A stretch of DNA of 64,000 nt from Glebionis coronaria (Eukaryota; Streptophyta; Magnoliopsida; Asterales; Asteraceae), in NCBI GenBank assembly GCA_025667525.1, contig JANFOE010000055.1, positions 186,001 through 250,000 of the forward strand. Direction: 5' to 3'. Shown in pieces: positions 34,145 through 47,116 of the stretch. The notes beneath the pieces were generated by a model. It saw only the letters and a program-made list of their open reading frames with translations. It did no database searches and was not told the origin of the DNA. The position numbers and the translations under genes are program-made. Position 1 is the first letter of the stretch. Each line of letters opens with the position of its first letter.

Positions 34145-35815
34145 TAACTAGGTTTTCACTTAGTTATGAAAGTTCGTTGAATCCGATCTTTTCGAATTGA
34201 TTACCGTTAATTAATGCGACTCAGTCGTTCTTGATGTAAAATAATTTGGGTTGGTAGATTATCTATTTTTAAACTAAAAGAAAATAAATGTCGTTGAGTA
34301 AAATTAAAGCTTTTAAAAATTAACTAAAAATTACTAGAAAAACACTTGGTAAAAATAGAGATTTCAGGAAGCGTGCAATTTTTAGAAATTAAAACGTAAT
34401 GAACTTGAAACTTAAAACTCAACCATCGGACTAATAGAAAATGAAATATGTCGGAATATTAAATTAAGCATCGGAATGTAACAAAGTTAATTCTATCGGA
34501 ATGTCCAGATCGGAATACAAGGTTCAATTCTGTCGGAATGTATGAAAACTCTTCTGTCGGAATATGATTCTGTCGCAATGTTCAAGTATCGGAATAAGTA
34601 AAACTGTCGAAATGTTGTTAACAAAATTTGGGCAGCACTTCGACTTAAAGTAACCTTAAGACCCGTCGGAATATGCGATCGCAATGAGCGATCGCAATCC
34701 CGATCGGAATAAGGGGAAAAAACTCTAGATCGCAAAGTAGAACCACAAGGGTTATTGCGATACAAACAAGCTGCCGTCGAAAAGTGTAAACCTCAATATT
34801 GCGATGGAACCCAAACAATCCGAATATGAAAATAAGCTAAAAACTCAATGAGCAGTGCCAATAATCACTTGTCAAAAACTCTACAAGGCCAATAATAAAG
34901 AGACTTAATAAGCTACAAATGGAAAACTTATCAAATCACCAAATAAGCAAACTTTCTAAGATTAACTTTTAAAGGATGAAACTTTATAAGAAAGCTAAAA
35001 AGCAATAAGCTATATATACGAAATAAGCCAATAAGCACAACAATCTTATAGCTTATACCGCATAAAAGTTTAGTCAGGAATAAAAAGATTAACTTTTTAA
35101 TCACTAAAACATCAAAATCAAAATCTTTAAATTTCGGATCAAAGTATAAAGCAAAATCAAGAAAGGAAGAAAAAGATAAAAGATTAAAAGCTTAAATTGA
35201 ACTTTTTGATTAATGGAATCCAAATACAAAGATTAAAATAAAGCTGAACATGAAAGAAAAGATGAAGTTTTAGTGAGAAAAAGTTAAACACTTTATCTCT
35301 CTAAAATGAAAACTAAAACAAAGAAAATTAAACTAGCTAATGAATAACACCCTCCTAATGTGTCATTAGGAGGGTATATATAGGGAGTGGGGAATGCATG
35401 TGTGCTTCCTTCTTTCTTTCTTTTCTTCTCGACTCGATCTAAATTCTTTGTCTTTCTCGACGTCGTCTCGGGATTTGTCGATGTAAATTGAACTTGTCTA
35501 GTAATTTTCTTCTTCTATTAGACTTGAGTTCTTCGACTACATTAAACTTCCGTCTTTAGACTTTTTCTTCGATAAATCTTGAGACTAGGCCTTGGACTTC
35601 CGTTCTTTTTGCACTCTTGATCTTTTGACTTTGTCTTTTCTCGTTTTCTTCGATAAAAGCCCGTGAAAGCCCGTGTTTTCTTCCTTTTTCATCTTTTGGT
35701 CCTAAAACACAATAAAAACACAAACCACACATAATTCCGACTTTTACGACATAAAATACATGTTTTGGTCTTGTTATTATTGGAAATAAGTGGTAAAAGG
35801 ATAAGTGTTTTCACA
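34145..35815 (-). repeat. Probable 3' LTR of Athila-type element F
   Basis: On the minus strand the region starts TGTGAAAACACTTATCC right after a purine tract (GTGTAGGGGATTTAATAAG, about 35816-35835). The up to 1.67-kb length is usual for Athila LTRs. No partner copy exists, so the left border (set where the Copia ORF stops making sense) is a guess. No coding sequence. Holds the TCGGAAT cluster. Confidence 0.5.
34451..34710 (+). repeat. Cluster of TCGGAAT heptamers
   Basis: Nine exact copies of TCGGAAT at 34451, 34471, 34496, 34510, 34533, 34557, 34589, 34666 and 34704, with one-base variants (TCGCAAT, TCGAAAT) between them. Spacing is irregular, 14 to 77 bases. Confidence 0.85.
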
Positions 35816-37856
35816 CTTATTAAATCCCCTACACTTGACCATTGCAATGCCCTCATGCAATGCATTAATTTTAAAGCACGGTTTACATTTTCCATCATAA
35901 ATAACCCACCTTGGCCTTTATTAAAAAGATAGAAATATATACGAAACAAGTAAAGAAATCAAAGACTTACATTGGGGTTTTGGCTGCCATGAACGTTTAT
36001 CATCCTCAAGTTTCACGTTCCCTATACCAAGCTTAAAAATGAGATCATTGTTATTATAAGTTAGCAAACTAACATGAATTCATGTAGGCCCATTATTTAC
36101 TTAGACTCCCTTATTCCTAGGTGTATCTCTTATATTTTAATTTTGTCTTGAATGATCACGAGGATACATTGTTTGACTTATTTCGATAGTTATTTAGGCT
36201 GAAAATAAAGTGGAACGATTTAATTAATAGTTAGCTAAAGGACAAAATCTTTTAAAACTGCTTCTCTGGACCTCTTAGAGTTCATATCTTGGCATAACTC
36301 GCTTCACGATTTGAGACCTTTCTCAGACCGATATTTGGCAGCGACTTCATACTTCAAATCTTGAGAGACGTTCTTGAAATTATGGTCTTCTCTTCATAAT
36401 AGGAATAACTTCACTTGAAGTTTTTGAGAGATTCTTCTTCATATTTGGACCACGACTTCTTCATTTTTCTCCAATCTTTATTTTGGACTTTGATATTCAA
36501 CGATCCGCCTCCTTTTAGGCTTTGGATCTATTTATCCTCATACCTTGCTAGGGTCTTTTTGGATAGCCTTCTCCATGATCTTTAGGGGAGTATTTGCTTT
36601 TCGTCGTGTGTCTTGATCCTTCATATTGATTTTTGATAAATGATTCTTCATATCACTTTTGGATCTTTTAGCAACAAAATGTAGCCCTCATGCCTTGTTA
36701 GGGCCTTTTCGGACTCGCCAATCTTCGCATCCCGCTTCAATAAGTTATGCCTTGGCTATGAACTCTAATTAATACCGAGCAACTTTTAAACGATCTTGGG
36801 CTAGAAGCTAAGTAACTTTTTAAATCGTACAACCTTATTTATTGCAGATAAATTTATTAGTAAGCGACGGGAGAAAAAGCTTATAATCAACTCACATAAA
36901 TTCACGACAGAATACCAAACTTATAATTGACTCTATCATCTCTCGTTCTCCACAATTTAAAATCTCAAGGAATGAGACTCGTGGATGCTTAGTCTATTAA
37001 ATCAAAGTTTTGGGTTTTCGAGTCATCTATAGGATCTTGCATCTTCTTAGACTCTTTCAAGTTTAGAATTTGCGTTTTAAAGTTTCCTTGATAAACGACT
37101 CTCTAGGATAAATTATAGGAACTTGCGAAAAGTTCTTGTTCTTAACCCGTGAGAGTTAAGACTTTCGTGTTTTAAAGCTCCCTATATAAAAGCCTAGCAA
37201 AACTTGACTTAAACACGTTAAGGATAATAGCTAGAGTAAACTTAGATAAGTAAACTCGGGTTAAGTCAAAATATTCACGACTTTGAAAAATTAAAACCAC
37301 TTTATTAAAAATTTATTCTAGCAAAGAAAGTAAATAACAATAACAAAGGAAAAACTACTAGGCCAGAATAGATTAAAAATTTTGAAAAATGTCGAAAAAT
37401 CAAGTTTTCCGTTTAAAATGAGGGCAAATTCATAGAAAAGACCACTTACTTCGATAGAAGTCCCCCCTACACTTGATATAAACATTTTCCTCAATGTTTA
37501 AGCATGTGGGATAAACTCCCCTACACTTAGGACATTGTGCACTTTGTTTAAATCTTGCTAAGGAAAGGACAACTAAAGTGATTCCTATTTTAATATTGAA
37601 TAAATATAAAATAGATAATCAAAAGAGTATAGGATAGAACCGGGAAGACGGGTACACGGAATCACGGGTCGTCAAAATTCATCGAGAATGGATCTTTGAA
37701 GCTTTAATCCCTTCACATCATAAGAAACAAGACAACAAACACATACGGGGCTCCCCCTACACTTATTATGAAAACGGTAAAGGATAGATCAACGGGTTGC
37801 CTCCCGAGAAGCGCTTGTTTTTGTTAACCGAGTCACGTGCCTAACTCGACCCAGAA
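35816..37856 (-). other. Noncoding region between integrase and LTR of element F
   Basis: Athila elements often carry an env-like ORF here; I find no ORF above 90 codons and no recognisable remnant. Visible: the purine tract next to the LTR, two further CCCCTACACTT words (about 37465 and 37520), and GGTTGCCTCCCGAGAAGCGC (about 37796), a sequence I associate with this part of Athila elements. Confidence 0.55.
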
Positions 37857-38875
37857 CTAATTTAAGGGAAACGTGGTGAGGGATGGAATCATCTCATGAG
37901 AGATGTCCTCACCAAAGTACAACTTCACGCGCTGGCCATTCACCTTAAAGTTGGGCCCATTTGGCTGAGAAAGCTCAATGGTGCCATAGGGGAAGACTTT
38001 GGCGACGGTGAATGGACCAGACCAGCGGCTCTTCAACTTGCCCGAGAAGATCTTCAACCGAGAGTTAAAGAGCAAGACTTGATCACCAACATGGAACTCT
38101 CGGTTCTTAATCTTAGCATCATGGATGATTTTGGTCTTCTCCTTGTAGATCAACGAGTTCTCATAAGCTTCATTCCTCAATTCATTTAGCTCATTGAGTT
38201 GAATCTTCCGAAGATCGCCGGCTTTGTTGATGTCGAAGTTAGCCCACTTCAAGGCCCAGTATGCCTTATGTTCCAGCTCGATAGGGAGGTGGCATGCTTT
38301 CCCGTACACAAGACGGTAAGGTGTACAACCAATCGGGGTCTTATATGCGGTACGGAAAGCCCACAAAGCATCATCTAACTTATCGACCCACGAGGCAGGA
38401 TGCTCTCCCATAGTACGCTCAAGAATTCGCTTCAATCCACGGTTAGATATCTCGGCTTGACCATTGGTTTGAGGATGATAAGCGGTGGAAAGACAATGAT
38501 TGACACCATACTTAGCCATGACTCTTGCAAATTGATCATTGCAGAAATGAGTCCCGTGGTCACTGATTATTGCACGAGGAACACCGAATCGAGCAAAAAG
38601 TTGCTTGAGAAAGTTCACAACCACCCTCGCATCGTTCGTAGGAAGAGCCTTAGCTTCAACCCATTTAGAAACGTAGTCAACGGCTACGAGGATGTACTTG
38701 TTCCCTTTAGATGATGGAAATGGCCCCATAAAGTCGATTCCCCATACATCAAAGATTTCACATTCTTGTATGAAATTTTGAGGCATATCATCTTTATGTG
38801 TGATCTTGCCTTGGCGTTGGCAAGCATCACAATTTTTAACCATCTCGTGAGCGTCACGATAAATGGGGGGCCAAT
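37857..38875 (-). pseudogene. Athila-type integrase, N-terminally truncated (element F)
   Basis: Open from [20 protein letters not shown] at about 38875 to the stop at 37857, about 340 codons without a break. It shows the end of the HHCC zinc domain (CDACQR), the DDE core ([43 protein letters not shown]) and the Athila-style C-terminus ([40 protein letters not shown]). Upstream pol, gag, PBS and 5' LTR are gone, replaced at 38876 by unrelated DNA, so F is a 3' fragment. The catalytic residues D, D and E are all visible. Confidence 0.85.
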
Positions 38876-39662
38876 TAATAAGTCTCTATAATAATCAAAG
38901 GTTTTTGTCTTGGCTTATTTTCCATTCTGGCTTATTCTCTTCATAAAAGTTCTTATTTTCTTTCACAAGTCAGCTTAACAAGTCATAAAAATAGGTTTTG
39001 ACTTTCGTCAAAGTCGGTCAACTTTGGTCAACGTTGGTCAACATATCTCATTTGGGCTTATTGGCTTTTCTTGCTTATTCCTTGGGTGAATTTCATATTT
39101 TCTTGGATAGGTGTCACTTATTTGGGCTATTAATCATCTTTTGACAATATCAGACCTTTTGCTTATTCCAATAAGCACAACTCTTAAAAGTGGCTTATTC
39201 CAAAAGTGCTTATTAGAGTTCTAGACCAATATAGCTTATTTCCTTAGACATGGCTAGGTAATTTTGAATTTGTAAACTTTTGAAACAAGTTTCAGCTTAT
39301 TTGGTGAACTAAATCTCAAGATACAGCTTAAATTCCAATAAGCCTGTTTTCTTATCAAAAAGTTTTAGCAACTTCATTTTGGTCCCTGGAAATTAGGAAC
39401 GTTTATACTTTGTTATAATTGGTTAAAATTGGTTAGGTTTTGCAAATCAGTCCTTGTTGTTTGTTAAGTTGGTTAAATTTGTTACATAGTTTGGTAACTT
39501 TGTTACATTTGGTTATTAGTTGTTACAACTTTCATTTTCAGTCCTTTAGTTTCCAAACATACATTTTCAGTCCCTCTACTTTCATTTACTTTGCATTTTT
39601 GGCATTTTTACCTATTGTGCATTACTTGGTTGTACATTTAGCATTGTAATTGGTATGTGCAC
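38876..39662. other. Unassigned noncoding DNA with GCTTATT-rich block
   Basis: No ORF with motifs. From 38876 to about 39340 the word GCTTATT (or AATAAGC) occurs about ten times; after 39400 the sequence is T-rich with repeated GTTACNTTTGGTTA-like and TTTCAGTCC-like words. It is the left flank of the Tat insertion; the right flank continues at 62907. Confidence 0.5.
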
Positions 39663-40237
39663 TGATGACGTATAGTCCCCAGCCGGGTCAGGAACCCGGC
39701 CCACGGGTACTACCCGTATCCGGCCCATCACAGATGGGTGGGAATAATGTCATTCAAAGCTTATGGGCTTGGATGAACAGTGACCGCACATATGTGTGCG
39801 GCCCACGGCCCGGCGCGACCGACATAGGGTTAGACAGAATCATATTCTATCTAGGAATAGGTTTACCCCAAAAGAGGAGGATATTCACTACCATAATTAA
39901 AAGATAACAATCATTCTAATTCTGATAGTTATCCTTTCCTTGGGGCCGAAGTATCAGTGGCAGCCCACTAGGGTTCCACTACCTATAAAAGGAACCCCCA
40001 AGGGTTCCAAAAAGGTATTACGTCCTGAACTCTTAACTCACATAAAACTCTAACCGATTACTTACTCTCACGCCGGAGTCTAATCCTGGGAAACATTCCC
40101 ACGGTAAGCTTAACGCGTGTTGTTTAGTGTGCAGGATCCCAACCAAACAGTTCACTTGGTGTAGGAGCCGGAGCCCAGCCAACCCGAATTAAGCCTAATT
40201 CGGGTCTAGCAAGGATCACCCAACTTTTGCATCAACA
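39663..40237 (+). repeat. 5' LTR of element G, 575 bp
   Basis: TGATGACGTATAG to GCATCAACA; same length as the 3' LTR at 62327-62901. Confidence 0.95.
39984..39990 (+). promoter_or_regulatory. TATA box in 5' LTR of element G
   Basis: TATAAAA in ACCTATAAAAGGAACC, conserved in both G LTRs and in A. Probable core promoter of the sense genomic RNA. Confidence 0.7.
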
Positions 40238-40240
40238 AGT

Positions 40241-40260
40241 TGGTGCCTTCCGTGGGACCC
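40241..40260 (+). other. Primer binding site of element G
   Basis: TGGTGCCTTCCGTGGGACCC, three bases after the LTR; two differences from the A copy. tRNA not assigned. Confidence 0.7.
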
Positions 40261-40300
40261 ATTACACTAAGCTAGAACAAAACCTCATTCTGCATTTCCA

Positions 40301-41890
40301 ATGACGAAGGGGTATCCGCAAGCTAATCCCAGGAACACGAATCCTGGGAATCGGAAGTCCCAAGGGGAAGGGATACTCGTCCCCAATCAATCACCTAGCC
40401 GCCTTGCAGGCGGACCTGGTAACCGTGGTGGTTTTCAGCCCTTGGGGGAGACGAGCACGATCTCCATAACACCCCCCCTACTGCAACCCTGGATAACCCT
40501 GATCCGGGAAGTGCGCCCAATCCTCCTAACAAGGAGCCGCGCAGACCATCCGTGGAGGAGGAAGTAGAAGTCCAACCACTCAGCGAGGAGGATCTCACTC
40601 GAGTCCTCACGCAGAACTTTGATAGGATCGTCCCGGGGATCACATCAAGCTTGAATCTAGGGAGGAACCTCCAATCTAGACTCAACTTTGGTGACACCGG
40701 ACCAATCACCTCTTCCCAAAATCAGAGGAAAAGGAAAGCCCGGGCTCAGGAGCAGAGCATCTTTGAGGAAACCCCTCAACCTAGGAATGTGTTTGAGCGC
40801 ATAGGAGATCGCCTCATACAGGAACTAATGCAGTCTCGAGAAGGGGGAGATAAGTCTGACGGTTCACCCGAGCGACCAGATCGAGAGCTGGCCAGAGCCG
40901 CTCGCCGCACGAGCGTGTGGGACAGGATGAACACTGGGAAAAAGAATCCTGGTTTGTCCCAAAAAAGTGGTCCTCACCCAAAGGATGGGGCACCACCCCC
41001 GTCTCCAGACCCATCAGGGGAAGACTCAGATGACCATCCGCCTAAGCAACGCCGACCTAGGCGTACCCCTCCACCACCACCAAACAATGATGAGTATTAT
41101 GGTGGCCCATATTATCGAGATGCAGAAGCGGAGGATCTTTCCCGCCCGTGGTGTGAACCATGGGATGACCCTAGGCTCACCCGGCCATGGGCGGATCCCA
41201 GGGAAGACCCGTTCACCCTCCGCATACGGAACTACTCCGAGGACACCAAACGTCGCATGCCGGCGTGTGTCAAGACCTATGATGGGACTGGTGATCCGGA
41301 CGATCACCTTAAAATATTCGATACGCAGGCTAAAATTGAGTGATGGCCCATGCCTATATGGTGCCAAATGTTCAATTCAACTCTGATCGGAAATGCCCGT
41401 GACTGGTTTGAGGGACTCCCTCCACGAAGCATTGATAGTTTCATAGAACTACGCACTGTGTTCAAGAATAATTATACTCAGAGGAAGAAGTATAATAGGG
41501 ATCCGGTCTCATTGGCGACTGTCAAACAACGACCGGGGGAGTCCACAGAAGCCTTCACTGAACGCTTCAATGATGAGTGCACGCGCACAAAAACAATGTC
41601 GGAACTCCTGAAAATCTCTGACTACATGCACGCCATAACATACAGGGAATTGATCAGGCGCCTCAATGACAAGCGTCCAGAGAGATATGATGACCTCATG
41701 GAAAGGGTCAGAAATTTCATAGAAGGAGAAACAGCTGTTATCGCGGCTTACCCATCCAGAGGAAATGGGTACCGGTCAAACGACCAGTCTCGGAGACAGT
41801 CGGGCGGTTAAGGCAATCAGAACAATAGCAAGGGCTCAGACTAAAAGAGCCAGAACAAAGGAGGGCGGTCGGACGATAAGTTTACCCCCC
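40301..41890 (+). pseudogene. Tat gag (element G), frameshifts at C runs and one stop
   Basis: ATG 40301 (MTKGYPQANP) corresponds to the A gag start. A one-base loss in a run of seven C (40472-40478; eight needed) shifts the frame; it resumes as VEVQPLSEEDLTRV. TGA at 41341-41343 interrupts before MPIWCQMFNSTLIGNARDWF. TAA at about 41810 and a one-base gain at the run of seven C (41885-41891) end the frame; protease continues in the next one. It has the same domain order as A: Pro-rich N-terminal part, gag core, then the linker to FTPLKMSYREILL. Nucleocapsid precursor in active copies. Confidence 0.85.
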
Positions 41891-43673
41891 CTAAAGATGT
41901 CCTACCGGGAGATCTTGTTGACGGAAGGGGCAAACTTTCCAAGGCCTCCCCCAATGACAACTCCGCCGGACCGTCGGCAAGGAAATTTCTTCTGCGAGTT
42001 CCATAATGACAAAGGCCATGGTACGGAGGAGTGTATTCAACTCAAGAAGCACATTGAGTCACTGATCAAATCAGGAAAACTCAAGCACTTAGTTAAGGAT
42101 TGGAAGGATGGAAAAGACAACAAGAAATATGATAAGAAGGATCCCCAAAAGGACAAACCTTCGACCATATACATGATCCAATCCAGACAACGCCGCACGA
42201 GGCAGAAAGTTGGCCAAACATTTTCACGCGGCAGGGAAATCTCGTTCCCCCCCATCACAGCAAGCGATGTGATTGATGCGCCTCTTACTATTGAGATAAG
42301 TATTGGAACGCACAATGTTCGTCACATGTATGTGGATGGAGGGTCGTCAGCAGAGGTACTGTATGAACACTGTTTTGTGCAGTTGTGCCCAGAAATAAGA
42401 AGCCAATTAGTACCGGCCACAGCGCCGCTCACTGGCTTTAGTGGAGACACTATCTGGCCGATAGGGCAACTGCGTCTGCTTGTAACCATTGGGAATGAGG
42501 AACACTCCACTACGGCGTGGATGAACTTCATGGTGATACGCTCACATTCTCCCTACAATGGGATCATAGGCAGACCAGGTATTCTGGCTATACGGGCGGT
42601 ACCCTCCACGGCACACGGAATGATCAAATTCCCTGTTGAGGGAGGAATCGTCACCATTTACAACACAATCGTACCAACATCCGAGTGTCATACCGTGACA
42701 ACCCCAGCCCCACCTGTTCCAACCAAGGATGGATCACCACCTCCCAATTGGAAGGTGGCAATTCATCCTGACTACCCGGAACAGGAGGTATCCATAGGGG
42801 GGGCGCTCTCGGATAACGGCAAAAGGGCCATGTGCTCTCTTTTAAGTGCAAACCTAGATATATTCGCATGGGAGCCAAAGCACATGACAGGTGTGCCACG
42901 TGCGATAGCAGAACATAAGCTCCAGATCCGCCAGGGGTACCAACCCATCAAGCAAAAGAAGCGTGGCCAGGCGCCTGAGCGCAACCGAGTGATACTGGAG
43001 GAAGTACGGAAACTAGTGGACGCAGGTATCATGCGCGAGGTGTACTACTACGAGTGGTTATCCAATCCGGTCATGGTCAAAAAACATGACGGAAGTTGGC
43101 GCATGTGTGTGGATTTTACGGATCTGAACAAAGCCTGCCCACAGGATTGCTACCCGTTACCGGAAATCGACTGGAAGGTGGAATCCCTATGCGGATATCC
43201 TTTTAAGTGCTTCTTAGACGCATATAAAGGATACCACCAGATCCAGATGGCGGAGGAGGATGCAGAAAAAATGGTGTTCCATACAAGCCAGGGCGTATAT
43301 TGTTATACGAAAATGTCGTTTGGACTAAAGAACGCCGGTGCTACATACCAGCGGCTTGTGGACAAAGCTTTCGAATCACAGATAGGCCGCAACTTGGAAG
43401 TCTATGTGGATGACTTGGTCATAAAAAGTCATACGGAGGATGCACTTCTCTGGGATGTCCAAGAGACATTCGACACACTGGGGAGGATTAACATGAAGCT
43501 AAACCCAAAGAAATGCACGTTTGGGGCAACGGAGGGAATGTTCCTTGGATATTTGATTGATCCAAACGGCATCAAACCTTGCCAAGAGAAAACGGGCGCA
43601 GTAATACAGCTGCCATCCCCTCAGACACGGAAGGAGGTGCAATCCCTAAATGGGAAACTGGCCGGGCTAAATA
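41891..43673 (+). pseudogene. Protease and RT of Tat element G, interrupted by element B
   Basis: Open without stops to 43673. It contains CEFHNDKGHGTEEC (about 41993), the aspartic protease loop (MYVDGGSSAEVLYEHCF, about 42328; MVIRSHSPYNGIIGRPGIL), and a long linker. RT follows, with WRMCVDFTDLNKACPQDCY, FLDAYKGYHQIQM, FGLKNAGATYQRLVDKAF and catalytic YVDD in LEVYVDDLVIKS (about 43400). The frame runs up to LNGKLAGLN, where element B is inserted in an AGG codon; the sequence resumes at 55994 (RFLSKSAEKS). The only damage in this segment is the insertion. Confidence 0.9.
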
Positions 43674-46600
43674 TGTGACAATCCGTCAATTTAAGGTCGA
43701 TATTTTATTCTCGATATTTATTTGAAAACATTATTTTAATGTTACAATATGAACTCACTTATTTTTGGGAAGAAATTTAGATTTACGTCTTGAAGTAGCA
43801 TCGACTACGTCTAAACCGGAGGATTCAACGTTACGTGCTTACGTTTACATACACCGTCTTTGGTGACAGTCCGACATTTCAGAAAATAAATTTATTCGTA
43901 AATATTATTTTGGAGTTTTAAATTTGTGTTAGTTCATAAACTCACAAACTTACGAGAAGAGATTAGGACTTACGATTTTATTTTAACGTCCTTTACGACT
44001 AAACCGGAAACCTTAGGATTACGTAGTTACGTTTTCGAACTCCGTTTTTGATGAGACAATTTTTATTAGATTCGTTTTGTGACGTTGATTCATAATTTAT
44101 AAAAATGTTTTTCGTAAAACGACCCGAGGGCACGCAAATCGAGGAAACTGGAATCGAGGAGTACCCGGAAATAAATGGGGATGAGACAAGTGGGACACTT
44201 GCCCCACCCCCAAAACCGGCCAAACAAGCTAACTAACACCCATGAGGTGTCAAGTATTTACCAAGTGGCTTACACTTGTAACATAGCTTACAAGGTAAGC
44301 TTTCACTTACACAAAACTAGCTAAACCACTAGCCAAAACCACACACTCATTCTTACAACATGCAAAAAAACTTTTCTCTCCCTTTTCCTCTCATCTTTGC
44401 CGTCCACTTTCACCATGAACCACCACCATTAATCAAAAATCAACCATGAAATCCTATGTTATTCTTGCACATGTTGAAGCCCTCTTGAAGCTCTCTTGAA
44501 TGGTGGTGATTATAACATCCATGGAGGAGTTTTTATGGTGTCTTGGGGCTGATTTTCCACAAGGATTTATGAAGATTAGTGGTCATGAAGATGGTCTTGG
44601 TGCATCACAAGTTTCTCCATCAAAATCCATGTTTTGATCAACCTACATCATCATGGTGGTATAAAGATTGTCCTCCTCATCTTCTTATTATTTTGATTAT
44701 GTAAACATGTATTATATTTCCTATTGTATATGTATATGATGATTATATGATGATAAAAATGTTATGTGGGGATTCGTTGTTGATAAACATGATTAAAAAT
44801 GTGAAAAACTATAAAGAACAAGGCTAAAATCTTGGTTAAATTTGATGGCTGTATAAAACAGTAAAGAACCATATGGTAAAGTGATAAAATGATGAAGTAG
44901 AATGGATTTATAGTAAGCTATTGGTCTTGTACACATGTGAGAGTTGGCCATGCAATGGAATCAAAGTAATGAGTGAGATATGATCGAAACAAGTTTAAGG
45001 TATAAATCTGAGTTCACTGTTTTGGACGATTTTTAGAAAATATTTAGAAGATGATTCAACAGTAGCTATAGAAGAGTTAAATGTATCACATATCATGTAG
45101 TTTATGTGATAAAAATTTGAGCTTCTATCTCCATATAGAACTCAAGATATGGCAGTTTTGGTGAAAGTGAAGATAAAAATCAGATTTTTGGAAATTAAAG
45201 AATAATACTATTATATAAGCACTCAAAATTTTAATGTATAAAATATAAATTAAAACCCGCTAACTTATGGATTCTATTTATATAAATATGTAAAAGATGG
45301 AATAAGTGTATAAATTATAAAAATGGTAACTTGTTAAGTTTTATAAGTTATAAAACTATAAACATGATTTTTACGACTTTTTCGGCTATTGCCGTAAAAT
45401 TAACGTTTTTGTTAAATAAAACTTAGATGGTTGGACCCGTCTAATGAAAACTTTATAAAACTTATATACTGATATATATACATGTATAACAAGTAAAAAC
45501 CGATAAAACCCGAACTATAGGGCATACGGACATTAACGAGCTAAGTAAACATATTGGACTAATACTTGGGCTAATAATTGGACTAAACAAGATGAACACT
45601 CATAAAAAGAACTTATTGGGCTTAACCCATTTAGACCCAACTTGTAAAGTGTAGATACTGATAATGTAATTATAACAAGTATTAATACAAGTTAAGAACT
45701 TATAATAGGCTTATTGGACCTAAAACACGTAAATAGGTAAAACGAGAAAACTAGTATAAAAGTTATCGACACATAAGACAAAAATGAGTAAATGAGGATA
45801 TGTAAACACACTTGATCATCATATATATATAATCATCATATGTATACATAATTGGTAGTTTTATAAAGTCATTGGACATGAGTCTAAGACCGAGTATTAT
45901 TTGTCTAGGTTTCCGTGATTGAAACACGTACCGTACGTCCGAATTGCCGATAACCCGCCTTCCCACATCAACGTGAGTTCATAGCCTCGCACTCTTTTAA
46001 ATGTTTTTATAAATGTTTTATAAACCCGCGAGGGAGATGACATGTTAGTTTTTATAAAATAGGACACCATTTGTCCCGATTGCTTGTTTATTGATTTGGA
46101 CCCGAATGATTGAATGACCCGATTGTATGACCCGATAAATGATTAAAGGACCCGATAGAGGAAAATAAATGGATTATTAAAGTTAGGTTATGTCACTAAA
46201 AGTCTCATTAGCATGAATTGTGAACTACCGGGATTTGGTAGACGCTTATGCATTTAATAGTACTATTTGGGGACGATCACCCCAGTTCGCGCCTTGACGG
46301 TTAATCCCCGACGTGCCACATTGATTGGTAAGCGAATTTATGTATGAGAAGATTTCCATAGCGTGACCTTTGTGACAACACGCTACTTTAGATGGGCAAA
46401 ATTGGTATCGGGTTAGCTACCCGTTGTTGGTTTAGTAAGGTAACAATGTCATGCGGCTTATAATAATCCAAAACTAACGAAATACTACTAGACGCTCCGA
46501 ATTACAATGTATTGCCTGACTAGCAATACTGGGTCATACTATTGATATTATGTTTGTGTTTTGGTTTTCATAACCATATTCATATAACGGTTTTTATTTT

Positions 46601-47099
46601 CATACAACGTTATAAGACGTATTGTATGATATTTTCGCGACATTGGCTCGTATACTGATTTTTAAGGCAAATGCCTATGTTATGATTTTCGATAAGGATT
46701 GTATAAAATGACTTTGGCTATTTTATGGCCTATTAAAATGATTTGTTTTATACTGATATTATATTGATGGATTTTATTAAACTCTATGAATTCACTCGGC
46801 GTTATCGCTGGCCTTTTCTTTTAACATGTTTTATCTCAGGTACTTGAAGGTAATTCTCGGGAAGACGACAAGAATTCACGGCCCGCACTTAAACAATATT
46901 TTCCATTCAAATACTTTGTAAAACTTTGTATGAAATATAATGACTTGGGACCGATGTAACTTTGATATTTATGAATGGAAATGATTTATTATTAAACGAC
47001 GCGATTTTTATGCGTTGTCTATGATGTGAGTAATGTGCTATCCCGTAACACCAACTAGTCTTCTGTTGTACTGTGTTGTATAAGTTTGGGGGTGTTACA
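43674..47099 (+). repeat. 5' LTR of element B, 3426 bp
   Basis: Aligns throughout with 52554-55988; I count 2 differences in the first 190 bases. It contains the stem-loop at 46510-46528 and the block GGGGACGATCACCCCAGTTC (about 46270), both shared with C. No gene; short frames around 44000-44220 are artefacts present in both copies. Confidence 0.93.
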
Positions 47100-47102
47100 G
47101 TT

Positions 47103-47116
47103 TGGTACCAGAGCTC
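47103..47116 (+). other. Primer binding site of element B, one mismatch
   Basis: TGGTACCAGAGCTC, three bases after the LTR. It differs from the tRNA-Met consensus (and from element C) by T to C at position 6. Confidence 0.75.

Noticed and set aside
37896..38714. Plus-strand ORFs of 97 and 104 codons
   Set aside because: Antisense shadows of the Athila integrase.
41026..41367. 113-codon minus-strand ORF in G gag (and its counterpart at 1037-1390 in A)
   Set aside because: Present in both copies only because gag is conserved; low-complexity product; no support for a second antisense gene here.
43999..44223. Short ORF seen in several LTRs (also 11183-11428, 27705-27914, 52879-53103)
   Set aside because: Common to LTRs of B and C as part of a conserved noncoding island; no start context or domain.
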